In this document: piece by piece, positions 1 through 9,418 of the stretch
How positions within the stretch are numbered: position 1 is the first letter of the stretch
Layout: each line of letters starts with the position of its first letter
Translations under genes and position numbers: made by a program
NCBI RefSeq assembly: GCF_039905635.1
Contig: NZ_CP157000.1
Location: 1,736,001-1,800,000 of the forward strand
Direction of reading: 5' to 3'
DNA length: 64,000 nt
DNA from: Microbacterium sp. ProA8
GTDB taxonomy: Bacteria; Actinomycetota; Actinomycetes; Actinomycetales; Microbacteriaceae
The notes under the pieces: generated by a model
What the model was told of the DNA's origin: nothing
The model's database searches: none
Seen by the model: only the letters and a program-made list of their open reading frames with translations

Positions 1-473
1 TGGCAGCGGGATGCCGCGACCGCCGTGCCGCCGAGCACCAGTCCGTATGCGGCGACGGCGACGGCGAGCCCGCCGAGGTGCGGCCACAGCACGGCGAGCA
101 GCGCGATCCACCAGACGCCGTAGACCGCCGCCCACGGGGGTACCCGACGGGCGGCGAGCCTCCGCCAGAACAACCAGATGTAGCAGAGGTGCGCGAATCC
201 GAAGAAGAGCAGCATCATGGGCACGGTGGGCAGCCACGGCACGAAGACCCCGGCGCCGTCGCCGAGCCAGGAGAGCATGATCGCCGCGACGAGGAGCGTG
301 TGCGACGCCGTCCATCCTGTCCCTCGCGCGCCCCAGGCGACGGCGAGGAGCAGCAGCGGCATGAGTGCGAGCTTGGTCGGCGCGGCGATGGCCGGGGAGT
401 CGGCGGCGAGCGCCGACACGTGGACGATCGACACCACGATGTACGGCACGAAGCCGATCCACAGCCGATGCAT
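1..473 (-). CDS. YhhN/TMEM86-like membrane protein (partial, 3' end off window)
   Basis: Reading the minus strand from an ATG at 473 gives an open frame of 157 codons to the window edge with no stop. A GAGGAGG ribosome site lies just upstream. The product is very hydrophobic, with several predicted membrane spans and conserved-looking stretches such as SWLGDGAGVF and FFGFAHLCYIW. These resemble the YhhN family, whose animal members (TMEM86) are lysoplasmalogenases. Family membership is inferred from pattern; the activity in bacteria is mostly untested. The C-terminus is missing. Confidence 0.7.
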   Translation of the reverse strand, partial: MHRLWIGFVPYIVVSIVHVSALAADSPAIAAPTKLALMPLLLLAVAWGARGTGWTASHTLLVAAIMLSWLGDGAGVFVPWLPTVPMMLLFFGFAHLCYIWLFWRRLAARRVPPWAAVYGVWWIALLAVLWPHLGGLAVAVAAYGLVLGGTAVAASRC

Positions 474-546
474 GATCCTCCTCGAAACGCCGGCAGACAC
501 CATCGTCGCACGAGGCTGCCGCACGCCCTGACGGCGTCGGCGTCGC

Positions 547-1134
547 TCAGGCCGCGAGATCGAGTGCGACGATCGCGACGTGGGGCTTGGGTCGTGCCAC
601 TTCGCGGAACCCGGCCTCCTGGAACGTCGACAGCACGCCGTGATAGAGGTCGTTCGCGGGGATCTTCCTGCCCGCGTCCGGGTCGAGCGGGTATGCCTCG
701 ATCACACGTGCCCCGCTCGCGCGGGCGTACTCGATCGCGGCGTCGAGCAGGCGCGCATTGAGGCCCTGCTTGCGCTGCTCTTTGCGGACGACGAAGCAGC
801 TCACCGTCCAGACCGACTCGTCGTCCCACGGCTCTTCCGAGTTCGCCGCGTAGTCACGCGTCCGCGCGAGACGAATCTGTCGGGTGCGCGGGCCGACCCT
901 CACCCAGCCGGCCGCCTCGCCGTCGACGTAGGCGATGAGTGCGGGGAAGGGGGTCGCGTCCATCTCGTCGCGGAGCATGCCCTCCCGCTGCTCTCTCGAC
1001 GTCTTCTGCCACTCGCTGTTCGGCATCATCCACCACTGGCATTGGCAGCCGTACCCGTCGCCGCCGCCGCTGAGGGCGTGCTGCGCGTCGTCGAAGCGAT
1101 CTGCAGTGGCCGGTTCGATGGTGATGGTGGTCAT
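547..1134 (-). CDS. GNAT family N-acetyltransferase
   Basis: A 195-residue protein with the GNAT acetyl-CoA fold: the strand and loop around VSCFVVRKEQRKQGLNARLL (about residues 110-130) matches the motif A region (V-x-x-x-x-R-x-x-G). The N-terminus carries GCQCQWW followed by a motif rich in aromatic and charged residues. The same arrangement (RCQCQRQ) occurs in the GNAT protein at 42244-42831, so the two look like paralogues. The substrate is unknown. No strong ribosome site is seen before the ATG. It is transcribed towards the YhhN gene. Confidence 0.82.
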   Translation of the reverse strand: MTTITIEPATADRFDDAQHALSGGGDGYGCQCQWWMMPNSEWQKTSREQREGMLRDEMDATPFPALIAYVDGEAAGWVRVGPRTRQIRLARTRDYAANSEEPWDDESVWTVSCFVVRKEQRKQGLNARLLDAAIEYARASGARVIEAYPLDPDAGRKIPANDLYHGVLSTFQEAGFREVARPKPHVAIVALDLAA

Positions 1135-1261
1135 GCCGCGACGCTACTGGCTCCCGCAGACACCGGCAAAGGACGGATGCCACGCCCGGGCGCACGCCGG
1201 TTCGCGACGCCACCGCTGAGCGGGTAGGATGGGGGAGTTGTCCACGCGTCAGCGGGGCCAA

Positions 1262-1335
<74 letters not shown>

Positions 1336-1345
1336 CAGTTCAAAA

Positions 1346-1384
1346 AAATCCCCGGTGAGATAGCAAAAATCTCACCGGGGATTT
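1346..1384 (+). terminator. intrinsic terminator after tRNA-Pro
   Basis: A perfect 16-bp inverted repeat (1346-1361 and 1369-1384) around a 7-nt loop. The left arm starts in an A run and the right arm ends in T residues, so it can act in both directions. It lies 10 nt after the tRNA. Confidence 0.9.
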
Positions 1385-1638
1385 CTCATTCCTGAGAGTG
1401 TTGCTGGTTGCACTGCATGTGAATCTAAGCAACCCGTGGTGTTGCGGCCCTTGGAGTGCCTCGCTTCCGCGATTCCGGGGGAGAAGGTGGAGCAGCGGAA
1501 GCCCGGCGTTCCACGTCGCGATGCGAGGTGGGGAGAGTCCGTGCTTCCCGGAGGGATGCGAACAGGCGCTCGCCGTGAATGACGTGGGCATCTGCGAGGT
1601 GATGCCGCCGACACGATTCTGAGACGTCCGAAATGGCG
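1385..1638. other. gene-free stretch after tRNA-Pro terminator
   Basis: I see no convincing gene in these 254 bases. Short open frames exist on both strands, but none has a ribosome site or a recognisable domain, and base use differs from the neighbouring genes. No integrase remnant and no repeat of the tRNA 3' end was seen here, so there is no evidence for an integrated element. Confidence 0.5.
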
Positions 1639-2283
1639 TCACACAGGTGGCTCCTGATCAACGCTCGGTGTTGCGATCAATCGCATGAAGACCTCGAGCA
1701 GCGGCAGCACGTCCTGATCGGGATCCATCAGTGCCTGGATGCGGAGGCCGTCGATCATCGCCGCCAGCATCGTGACCTTGTCGTCGGCGCTGAGTTCCTC
1801 GCCGTCCTCGTCCGTGCCGAAGCGTCGGCTCGACAGGTGTAACCGCATCCGCTCGCGCCGCGCGACGAAGAAGTCGTGGGCGGGATGCTCGGGATTGGTC
1901 GCTGCGACGGTGATCGCCAGCCAGTTGCGCCCCTGCTCGGGGTGGGAGAACTCGTTCCTCAGAACGGCGGACAGCACCTGCTCGGCGGGGACGCGCGATT
2001 CCATGATGCGTCGTGCGAACTCCTCGTCGTCGGCGTCGCGCTGGGCGAGTGCCGCGACGAGGAGTTCGCCCTTGTCAGCGAAGTGGCGCAGCAGTGCGGC
2101 ATGCGTGACGTCGGCGCGAGCGGCGATGTCGCGGAGCGAGGCTCGCTCGTAGCCGTGCTCGGCGATGCTCGCGAGGGCCGCGCGCACGATCTGCGCTCGC
2201 CGCGCAGGGGTCGTCGCGTATGGGCCTCGCCTGCGAGGCTGTTCGCTCGCGGGCGCCGTCGCCGAGGCATCCATGCCGTTCAT
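1639..2283 (-). CDS. TetR family transcriptional regulator
   Basis: A 214-residue protein. After a short basic stretch (PRRRGPYA) comes a TetR-type DNA-binding region: ARRAQIVRAALASIAEHGYE, then RASLRDIAARADVTHAALLRHF. The rest is an alpha-helical ligand domain. An upstream GTG at 2289 is possible, but GGGAGGG lies 5 nt before the ATG at 2283, so that start is preferred. It is divergent from the sugar transporter at 2446. Two copies of TAACC-N5-GGTTA lie between them and are the likely operators, so it probably represses the transporter-GH78-GH1 operon and itself. The ligand is unknown, perhaps a rhamnoside or its aglycone. Confidence 0.9.
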   Translation of the reverse strand: MNGMDASATAPASEQPRRRGPYATTPARRAQIVRAALASIAEHGYERASLRDIAARADVTHAALLRHFADKGELLVAALAQRDADDEEFARRIMESRVPAEQVLSAVLRNEFSHPEQGRNWLAITVAATNPEHPAHDFFVARRERMRLHLSSRRFGTDEDGEELSADDKVTMLAAMIDGLRIQALMDPDQDVLPLLEVFMRLIATPSVDQEPPV

Positions 2284-2328
2284 CTCCACCCTCCCGAGTG
2301 TTCCATCCCAACGGTCGGCTTGCTAATT

Positions 2329-2374
2329 GTAACCGGGATGGTTACTCTTCAGGAAAGATAACCATGGCGGTTAC
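2329..2374. promoter_or_regulatory. paired palindromes, candidate TetR operators
   Basis: Two related inverted repeats lie in the divergent gap: GTAACC-GGGAT-GGTTAC at 2329-2345 and TAACC-ATGGC-GGTTA at 2359-2373. Their centres are 29 bp apart. This is the usual layout of TetR-family sites between a regulator and its divergent target. Binding is inferred. Confidence 0.65.
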
Positions 2375-2445
2375 ATTTGGCGAACCCTGGCTTGCCCGCG
2401 ATCACGCGCGGCAGCGGGATCGGATCACACGATGAAGGAGTCACG

Positions 2446-3741
2446 GTGACCAACAACCTCACGGAGCGGGACGAGGCGACTGCTCCCGGCGGACCCGGAT
2501 CCGAGCCCCAACAATCGATGAGCCGGAGCTACATCCTCTGGCTGATGCTCGCCAGCTTCGGCGCCTCCATGGCGATGATGGTCCCGCTGTCGTACGGCAT
2601 CGCGGTGCGCATCACCGAGCTCGCCCCGGGCCACGAAGAGGTGCTGGGCTACATCACGGGCTCGGCGCAGCTTGTCTACCTCGTCATCAGCCCGCTCATC
2701 GGGATCTGGAGCGACCGCACCCGCTCGCGGTTCGGGCGGCGCACCCCGTTCCTCTATCTCGGCACGGCGATCGGCCTTGTGGGCCTCGTGGTGATCGGCC
2801 TCGCGCCGAGCCTCTTGATCGTCGGCGCCGGCTGGGTCCTCGGAATGACCGGCTGGTCGATCGCGGGCGCCGCGCTCCAGACCCTGCAGGCTGACAAGCT
2901 TCCCGAGGCCCAGCGCGGAAAGGTCTCTGCGCTCACCGGGCTGATGACCCAGATAGCTCCCGTGCTCGGCATCGGTGTCGCCTACGCGGTGTCCTCCAGC
3001 ACCCTGCTGATCTTCGTCGTCCCCGGTGTCATCGGCGCACTGCTGCTCGCCCTGTTCCCTCTCATCAAGCCCGAGGGCAGTTCGAAGGACCTTCCCGACG
3101 CGGACCACGTCACCGTGAAGTCTGTCGTGACCAGTTACGGCTTCAATGTGCGCAAGTACCCCGACTTCGCCTGGAACTGGCTCGGCCGCTTCGTGTTCTT
3201 CGTCGGTCTGTACTTCAACACGACGTTCGGCACCTTCTTCTACGCACAGCGCCTCGACCTGCCCGTGCGCGAGGTGGCGGGAATCGTCGCCACCGTCGGC
3301 ATGATCGGCGTCCTCGCCGCTGCCACGGGCGCCCTCGTCGGCGGCTTCCTCTCCGACAAGCTCCAGCGCCGTCGCCTGTTCGTCATGATCGCCGCGCTGC
3401 TGTTCGTGGTCGGTGCCGTCGCCGAGGCGACCGCGTGGTCGCTGCCGCAGATCATCATCGGTGCCGTCCTGATGCAGTTGGCCATCGCGGTGTTCGCGAC
3501 CGTCGACCAGGCGATCGTCTACGCGATCATTCCCGACCGCGATCAGGCGGGCCGCTACATGGCGGTGATCCAGTTCGCGCAGAAGATCCCCAGCGCCGTC
3601 GCCCCGCTCATCGCGGGAGTCGTGATCACGATCGGCGCGGTGGGTGATGTGAAGAACTACACACTTCTCTACCTGACCGGTGCCGTCTTCGCCCTGATCG
3701 GCGGACTCATCATCCTGCTCAAGGTCAAGTCTGTCCGCTGA
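2446..3741 (+). CDS. MFS/GPH-type sugar transporter
   Basis: A 431-residue membrane protein with about 12 predicted helices. WSDRTRSRFGRRTPF (about residues 85-100) is the conserved loop 2-3 motif of the major facilitator superfamily, and a degenerate second copy (GGFLSDKLQRRRLF) lies in the second half. The start is the GTG at 2446, 5 nt after AAGGAG; the frame is open further upstream but that part runs through the operator region. It is the first gene of the glycoside operon and lies 26 bp before the GH78 gene, so it probably imports the rhamnose-containing glycosides or the released sugars. The exact substrate cannot be told from sequence. Confidence 0.85.
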   Translation: MTNNLTERDEATAPGGPGSEPQQSMSRSYILWLMLASFGASMAMMVPLSYGIAVRITELAPGHEEVLGYITGSAQLVYLVISPLIGIWSDRTRSRFGRRTPFLYLGTAIGLVGLVVIGLAPSLLIVGAGWVLGMTGWSIAGAALQTLQADKLPEAQRGKVSALTGLMTQIAPVLGIGVAYAVSSSTLLIFVVPGVIGALLLALFPLIKPEGSSKDLPDADHVTVKSVVTSYGFNVRKYPDFAWNWLGRFVFFVGLYFNTTFGTFFYAQRLDLPVREVAGIVATVGMIGVLAAATGALVGGFLSDKLQRRRLFVMIAALLFVVGAVAEATAWSLPQIIIGAVLMQLAIAVFATVDQAIVYAIIPDRDQAGRYMAVIQFAQKIPSAVAPLIAGVVITIGAVGDVKNYTLLYLTGAVFALIGGLIILLKVKSVR

Positions 3742-3767
3742 TCCACCCCGTCGGAGGAAGCACCCTC

Positions 3768-6425
3768 ATGTCGCGCAACGCCCCCTCTGCCCTGTCGGTC
3801 GACAGTGGCGGCGATGAGTTCGTCGTCACCGGCGATCGCCCCCGTCTGTCGTTCGTGAGCGCCGGCTCGGACAGTCACGTCATCGAGGCATCGATCGACG
3901 GTGGCGCCCCGGTCACCGCCGAGATCACCGGTCACCGTTTTGTGGAGTGGCCGTTCGAGCCGCTGCGCAGCGGCGCCCGCGTGACGTGGCGAGTAAGGCG
4001 AGCTGTCGCGGATGGTGCATGGTCGAAGCGTGCCGTGTTCGAGGTGGGTCTTCTCGACGCCGATTGGACGGCCGAGTGGATCTCGCCGGTCGAAGCGGCT
4101 GACCCCGGATACGGCGAGCGTCCCACGCACGTGCTCGCGGGGACGTTCGCCCTCCCTTCGAGGATCGAGTCGGCGCGTCTGTACGCGACAGCGCTCGGCG
4201 TCTACACCGCGACGGCGAACGGATCCCGCGTGGGCGGCGACGAGCTCGCGCCCGGGTCGACGTCGTACGACCGGACGCTCTACGCCCAGGCGCACGACGT
4301 CACCGCACTCCTCGAGGTCGGGGCGAATCGACTCGAGATCGAACTGTCGGACGGCTGGTACCGCGGCCAGGTCGGCGCCTTCCGGCTGCCCGCCGGCTGG
4401 GGAACCACGCTCGGTGTGCGGGCGGAGCTGCATGTGCGGCTCGCCGACGGCGTGACGCAGGTGATCGTCACCGACGGCAGCTGGACGAGCGCGCCGACGA
4501 CTACGACCCGTGCGGACCTCATGGCAGGTCAGACTGTCGACTTCACCGCGGCGCCCGGCACTCCGACCGCGGCACGCGTCGGTGCCGTCGTCGACGCGCC
4601 GGCGATAGCCTGGTCGCCGGCTCCGCCCGTGCGCGTGCTCGAATCGCGCGCCCCCGTCGCTGTCGCCCAGGTCGCCGAGGGCGTCACCGTCGTGGACTTC
4701 GGCCAGAACGCCTCCGGCTGGGTGCGGCTCACCGATCTCGGTGCTCCGGGCACGCGCACGGTGATCGAGTACGGCGAGTACGTGGATGCCTCGGGCGACC
4801 TGTCGACGACCCACCTCGACTCCGAGCGACCAGAGGGCCGCATGGCCTTCGTTCAGCGCGACGAGGTCGTGGCGGGCGCTCCAGGTGAGGTGTTCGAGCC
4901 GCGCCACACGGTGCACGGCTTCCAGTACGCCCGCATCACACGCACGGGCGCACCGCTGGACGCGGCATCCGTGACCATGCAGATCTTGCACAGCGACCTG
5001 AAGCGAACGGGCTCGTTCGAGAGCAGCGACGAGCACCTCAACCGTCTGCACGAGATCGCCGAGTGGAGCTTCCGCGGCAACGCCGTCGACGTGCCCACCG
5101 ACTGCCCGACGCGCGAGCGTCTCGCGTGGACCGGCGACTACCAGGTGTTCGCGCCGACGGCGACGCGCCTGTACGACGTGCTCGGATTCACCCGCAAGTG
5201 GCTGCAGTCGGTGCGAGACGACCAGCTCGACGACGGACGCATCGCGAACTTCTCGCCCGACGGACGCCGGATCAAGCACCACCTCGACGACCAGTTCGCC
5301 ATGATGACGGGGTCTTCGGGGTGGGGCGATGCGATCGTCGCCGTGCCGTGGGAGATGTACCTGACGTACGGCGACCGCGCGGTGCTCGAGGAGAACTACG
5401 ACGCCATGGTGCGCTGGGTGGAGTGGGCGCTCGAGAAGGCGCGCACCACGCGACACCACGCCCGCGTGCAGGCCTCTCCCGAACCCGAGCCGTTCGAGCA
5501 GTATCTGTGGGACGGCACGTTCCACTGGGGTGAATGGACCGAGCCCCGGGAGCGGGATGCCGAGGGCAACCGCATCGACCCCATCAAACACAACCCGATG
5601 GCCTGGTTCATGGCGGACAAGGGAGAGGTCGGCACGGCATACCTGCACCGCTCGACTGCGATGCTCGCCCGGATCGCCGAGATCATCGGACTGGAGACGC
5701 ATGCTGCGCGCTACGCCGAGACCGCCGAACGGGTCGCCGACGCCTGGCGCCAGGCGTACCTGAATAGCGACGGCACCACGGTGACTGACACTCAGGCCGC
5801 ATACGTGCGTGCGCTCGCGTTCGGACTCGTGCCCGCCGACCTTCGCGCCGCCGCGCTCGGCCGGCTCGTCGAGCTGATCGAGGCGAGCGACACGCACCTG
5901 GCCACCGGCTTCCTCGCGACGGCCGACCTGCTCCCTGTGCTCGCAGACGGCGGCCGCGCCGACGTCGCATACGCACTGCTCGCCCAGCGCACTGCGCCTT
6001 CATGGATGTACATGGTCGACCGCGGTGCGACAACGATCTGGGAGGACTGGGAGGGGATCGACGAGAACGGCGATGCCCACGAGTCGCTAAACCACTACAG
6101 CAAGGGCGCGGTGATCCGGTTCCTTCACACCCACACGCTCGGGCTCCGGCAGGATGCCGACTCGATCGCGTGGGAGAAAGTCACGATCGCTCCGCTGCCT
6201 GCGCCCGGCATGACCTGGGCGCGGGGAGCGCATAACGGCCCGCAGGGCGAGATCGCCGTCGAGTGGCGCATCGAGGGCGACAGCATCCGCATCGCCGCTG
6301 ACATCCCCGCCGGCACCACCGCGCGCATCGTCTTCCCCGACGGCACCGTCCACGCCGCGGGTCCGGGCCGTTTCGACCAGATCATCGCACTACCGGCATC
6401 CACCCTCGCCGTCGCCGCCCGGTGA
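3768..6425 (+). CDS. alpha-L-rhamnosidase, GH78
   Basis: 885 residues with no signal peptide, so probably cytoplasmic. It hydrolyses terminal alpha-L-rhamnose from glycosides. The layout is that of GH78: N-terminal beta-sandwich domains (about 1-340), then an (alpha/alpha)6 barrel. The barrel holds the family signature DCPTRERLAWTGD with D445, E450 and D457, spaced exactly as the catalytic Asp/Glu/Asp of characterised members; E450 is the likely general acid. TTIWEDWE (E759) is the likely site of the general base. A C-terminal beta domain follows. It sits between the sugar transporter and the GH1 gene, so rhamnose and then glucose could be trimmed in turn, as in rutinosides or neohesperidosides. 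The linkage preference is inferred. Confidence 0.94.
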   Translation: MSRNAPSALSVDSGGDEFVVTGDRPRLSFVSAGSDSHVIEASIDGGAPVTAEITGHRFVEWPFEPLRSGARVTWRVRRAVADGAWSKRAVFEVGLLDADWTAEWISPVEAADPGYGERPTHVLAGTFALPSRIESARLYATALGVYTATANGSRVGGDELAPGSTSYDRTLYAQAHDVTALLEVGANRLEIELSDGWYRGQVGAFRLPAGWGTTLGVRAELHVRLADGVTQVIVTDGSWTSAPTTTTRADLMAGQTVDFTAAPGTPTAARVGAVVDAPAIAWSPAPPVRVLESRAPVAVAQVAEGVTVVDFGQNASGWVRLTDLGAPGTRTVIEYGEYVDASGDLSTTHLDSERPEGRMAFVQRDEVVAGAPGEVFEPRHTVHGFQYARITRTGAPLDAASVTMQILHSDLKRTGSFESSDEHLNRLHEIAEWSFRGNAVDVPTDCPTRERLAWTGDYQVFAPTATRLYDVLGFTRKWLQSVRDDQLDDGRIANFSPDGRRIKHHLDDQFAMMTGSSGWGDAIVAVPWEMYLTYGDRAVLEENYDAMVRWVEWALEKARTTRHHARVQASPEPEPFEQYLWDGTFHWGEWTEPRERDAEGNRIDPIKHNPMAWFMADKGEVGTAYLHRSTAMLARIAEIIGLETHAARYAETAERVADAWRQAYLNSDGTTVTDTQAAYVRALAFGLVPADLRAAALGRLVELIEASDTHLATGFLATADLLPVLADGGRADVAYALLAQRTAPSWMYMVDRGATTIWEDWEGIDENGDAHESLNHYSKGAVIRFLHTHTLGLRQDADSIAWEKVTIAPLPAPGMTWARGAHNGPQGEIAVEWRIEGDSIRIAADIPAGTTARIVFPDGTVHAAGPGRFDQIIALPASTLAVAAR

Positions 6426-6462
6426 CGCGCATCCGACGCATCGACGCGAAAGAGAGAACGAC

Positions 6463-7692
6463 ATGACCAGCTTCCCCGACGGCTTCCTCTGGGGTGCGGC
6501 TACCGCCGGCCACCAGATCGAGGGCAACAATGTGAACAGCGACTGGTGGGCGCGCGAGCAGATGATGCCGGGCATGGAGCTGTCGGGCGACGCCGTCGAC
6601 AGCTACCACCGCTACCGCGAAGACATCCAATTGCTCGCCGATGCCGGTCTCACCTCGTACCGGTTCAGCCTCGAATGGTCGCGCATCGAGCCGGTGCGCG
6701 GGCACTTCTCGAAAGCCGAGCTCGCCCACTACCGCCGCATGATCGACTTCTGCCTCGAGCGGGGTGTGACCCCGGTCGTCACGCTGCAGCACTTCACCAC
6801 CCCGCAGTGGTTCGCAGCCCTCGGTGGGTGGGACGGCCCCGAGGCGCAGGAGCTCTTCTGCGCGTTCGTCGAGCAGGCCTGCACCATCCTCGACGGGGTT
6901 GAGTGGGTCGTCACGATGAACGAGCCCAACATGCAGGCCGCCATCATGACCGCGATGCGCCACCTCGCGGCCTCCGGCGGCGAGTGGACGAGCCCGACCG
7001 TCGAGGCTGAGGGTGACCAGGAGAAGAAGCAGACTCACAGCGAGTTCCTCACCTACGCCGACCCCGAGATCGGCCGTCTGTTTACGCGCATCCACCACGC
7101 CGCCCGTGCGATCGTCCGCGACCGCACGGGTGCGAAGGTCGGCTGGACCATCGCCGCCGGCGCCCTCACCGCAGCCCCGGGCGGGGAGGAAAAGCTTCTC
7201 CAGATCCGCTACGGCAAGGAGGACGTGTACTGGGAGGGCAGCCGCGGCGACGACTTCGTCGGCGTGCAGGCCTACAGCTCGCAGCAGGTCGACGCCAACG
7301 GGCTGGTCCCTCACCCGCCGCACCCTGACAACACCCTCGTCGGCACGGCCTTCCGTCCCGACTCGCTTGCGATGGCCGTGCGCCACGCATGGGAGGTCAG
7401 CGAGCACACGCCGATTCTGATCACCGAGAACGGCATCGCCACGGCTGACGACACCCAGCGCATCCGCTACACCGACGAGGCGCTCCAGGGCCTGCTCGGC
7501 ACGATCGCCGACGGCATCGATGTCCGCGGGTACCTGCACTGGTCACTGCTCGACAACTTCGAGTGGGGCCACTGGGAGCCGACCTTCGGTCTCATCGCCG
7601 TCGACCGTGACACGTTCGCACGCACAGCGAAGCCCAGTCTCGGCTGGCTCGGCGAGGTGGCGCAGCGCAACGCGCTGTCGCGGGAGGGCTGA
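6463..7692 (+). CDS. beta-glucosidase-like glycoside hydrolase, GH1
   Basis: 409 residues, a little shorter than the usual 440-470 for GH1. The N-terminal FLWGAATAGHQIEG is the GH1 signature. TMNEPN holds the acid/base E154 and LITENG holds the nucleophile E322. Both catalytic residues are intact. It follows GH78 by 37 bp with a GAGAG ribosome site and precedes the first SDR gene by 3 bp. The probable role is removal of the beta-linked glucose (or a related sugar) exposed after rhamnose is cut off. No signal peptide is seen. GH1 members also act on beta-galactosides and beta-fucosides, so the substrate is not certain. Confidence 0.93.
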   Translation: MTSFPDGFLWGAATAGHQIEGNNVNSDWWAREQMMPGMELSGDAVDSYHRYREDIQLLADAGLTSYRFSLEWSRIEPVRGHFSKAELAHYRRMIDFCLERGVTPVVTLQHFTTPQWFAALGGWDGPEAQELFCAFVEQACTILDGVEWVVTMNEPNMQAAIMTAMRHLAASGGEWTSPTVEAEGDQEKKQTHSEFLTYADPEIGRLFTRIHHAARAIVRDRTGAKVGWTIAAGALTAAPGGEEKLLQIRYGKEDVYWEGSRGDDFVGVQAYSSQQVDANGLVPHPPHPDNTLVGTAFRPDSLAMAVRHAWEVSEHTPILITENGIATADDTQRIRYTDEALQGLLGTIADGIDVRGYLHWSLLDNFEWGHWEPTFGLIAVDRDTFARTAKPSLGWLGEVAQRNALSREG

Positions 7693-7695
7693 CCG

Positions 7696-8493
7696 ATGAA
7701 GATCTCGGGCAAGACGTTCGTCGTCACCGGCGCCGGTAACGGCATCGGCCGCGAGGTGACGCTTCAACTCCTCGCCGCCGGCGCTTCGGTCGCAGGCGTC
7801 GACCTCAATGAAGCCGGACTTCAGAAGACCGCAGAGCTCGCCGATGCCGGTTCCCGGTTCACGGCGCATGTCGTGAACATCACTGACCGGGACGCCGTGG
7901 AGGCACTGCCTGCGCAGGTCGAGGCTTCCCAGGGCCCCGCCGACGCCGTGATCAATGTCGCCGGGGTGATCCAGAAGTTCGTGAAGGTCGCCGATCTGCC
8001 CTACTCGGAGATCGAGAAGGTCATGAACGTGAACTTCTGGGGGACCATGAACATGGTCAAGGCGTTCCTGCCCGTTCTGACCTCGCGTCCTGAAGCCGCT
8101 CTCGTGAATGTCGCCAGCATGGGCGCCTACGCACCGGTCCCCGGCCAGGCCGTCTACGGCGCCTCCAAGGCGGCCGTCAAGGTGCTCACCGAGGCGCTCT
8201 ACGCCGAGCTTCTCGACACGTCCGTCGCGGTGACGGTGATCTTCCCGGGCGCGATCGGCACAGATATCGCCGCGAACTCGGGCGTTGCGCTGTCGGACGG
8301 GTCGCAGGACGCGCCCGCGTACAAGACGACCCCGCCTTCTGCTGCGGCGGCGGTCATCGTCGACGCCGTGATCAAGGGCAGGTACCGCGCGACCATCGGG
8401 GGCGACGCGGCGGCGATGGACAAGCTCTCGCGCCTCAGCCCCAAGCGGGCCACCACGCTCATCGCCAAGCAGATGGGAGCTCTGCTCAACTGA
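7696..8493 (+). CDS. SDR family oxidoreductase
   Basis: A 265-residue classical short-chain dehydrogenase. TGAGNGIG near residue 11 is the dinucleotide-binding glycine motif, and VDLN after beta-2 suggests a preference for NAD(H). The active site is S141, Y154 and K158 (YGASK). It starts 3 bp after the GH1 stop and is clearly part of the same operon. It probably oxidises or reduces a sugar or aglycone carbonyl in the glycoside pathway. The substrate cannot be named. An 11-bp hairpin follows it. Confidence 0.9.
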   Translation: MKISGKTFVVTGAGNGIGREVTLQLLAAGASVAGVDLNEAGLQKTAELADAGSRFTAHVVNITDRDAVEALPAQVEASQGPADAVINVAGVIQKFVKVADLPYSEIEKVMNVNFWGTMNMVKAFLPVLTSRPEAALVNVASMGAYAPVPGQAVYGASKAAVKVLTEALYAELLDTSVAVTVIFPGAIGTDIAANSGVALSDGSQDAPAYKTTPPSAAAAVIVDAVIKGRYRATIGGDAAAMDKLSRLSPKRATTLIAKQMGALLN

Positions 8494-8498
8494 CGACA

Positions 8499-8533
8499 TC
8501 GGGCGCCCGACGAAGGGCTCGCCGGGCGCCCGA
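8499..8533 (+). terminator. hairpin between the two SDR genes
   Basis: TCGGGCGCCCG at 8499-8509 pairs with CGGGCGCCCGA at 8523-8533 (11 bp, 13-nt loop), just after the first SDR stop. It lacks a T run, so it may be an attenuator or an RNA-processing/stability hairpin rather than a full stop. The next gene starts 51 bp later on the same strand. Confidence 0.5.
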
Positions 8534-8583
8534 CCTCGAGCCCTCAGACCACACCGCTGACCACAGCACGCAAAGGAGCACAC

Positions 8584-9417
8584 ATGTCTTTCCCGTTCGC
8601 CGACGTTTCGGACCGTCCGCTTTCCGATCTTCTCTCGCTGGGCGGGCGGCGCGCCGTCGTGACCGGTGCTGCCCAGGGCCTGGGCAAGGCCATCGCCTCG
8701 CGCCTGGCTGAGGCCGGCGCTGACCTTCTGCTGATAGACCTCAATGCCGACGCCGCCGATGCCGCGGCCGCGGAACTGTCGGAGCGGTACGGGGTTCGGG
8801 TGGTGAGCACGGGCGCCGACGTCGCCGATGCCGCGTCCGTCGCCGCCGCGGCCGACCTCGCCGTCGCCGAACTCGGCGGCATCGATGTCTGGGTCAACAA
8901 CGCGGGAATCTTCCCGAACGCGCCCGTGACGATCATGCCCGACGAGATGTGGGATTCCACCTTCGCCGTCAACGCCCGCGGTGTCTTCCTCGGAGCACGT
9001 GAGGCCGCACGACGGATGTCGGCGGACGGTTCGGGCGGGGTCATCGTGAATATCATCTCCACGGCGGGCGTGCAGGTGGCGTTCCCGGGAATGGCCGCCT
9101 ACGTCGGCTCGAAGCACGCGGCGCTCGGCATGACCAAGTCGCTCGCGGTCGACCTCGCCCCCCTCGGCATCCGCGTGCTCGGCGTGGCGCCGAGCTTCGT
9201 GCCGACCGAGGGCAACCTCGCCGCTGCGAAGGCCGGCGCCGAGGCGGCTGCCGCGGCGGGCATCGAGATGCCCCCGCTGGAGGTCATGAACAAGAGCATG
9301 ATCGGCCGAATGGGCACCCCCGACGACATTGCCCGCGTCGTGCTCTTCGCCGCCAGCGACCTCTCTATGATCATGACGGGCAGCACCCTCATGGCCGACG
9401 CCGGCGAGACGATCTAG
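8584..9417 (+). CDS. SDR family oxidoreductase
   Basis: 277 residues. TGAAQGLG near residue 29 binds the cofactor, IDLN at the end of beta-2 suggests NAD(H), NNAG is the structural motif, and S159, Y173, K177 (YVGSK) form the active site. The ribosome site AAAGGAG precedes the ATG. It is only distantly like the SDR at 7696, so this is not a recent duplication. It abuts the TIM-barrel gene, whose GTG follows its stop by one base. A role in rhamnose (RhaD-type) or other sugar oxidation is possible but not shown by sequence alone. Confidence 0.9.
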   Translation: MSFPFADVSDRPLSDLLSLGGRRAVVTGAAQGLGKAIASRLAEAGADLLLIDLNADAADAAAAELSERYGVRVVSTGADVADAASVAAAADLAVAELGGIDVWVNNAGIFPNAPVTIMPDEMWDSTFAVNARGVFLGAREAARRMSADGSGGVIVNIISTAGVQVAFPGMAAYVGSKHAALGMTKSLAVDLAPLGIRVLGVAPSFVPTEGNLAAAKAGAEAAAAAGIEMPPLEVMNKSMIGRMGTPDDIARVVLFAASDLSMIMTGSTLMADAGETI

Positions 9418-9418
9418 G

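Noticed and set aside
3669..5897. 742-codon open frame on the minus strand
   Set aside because: It lies opposite the GH78 gene, which has all family motifs. The minus frame shows only the Arg/Val/Asp/His-rich composition of a reverse-strand shadow and no domain or ribosome site.
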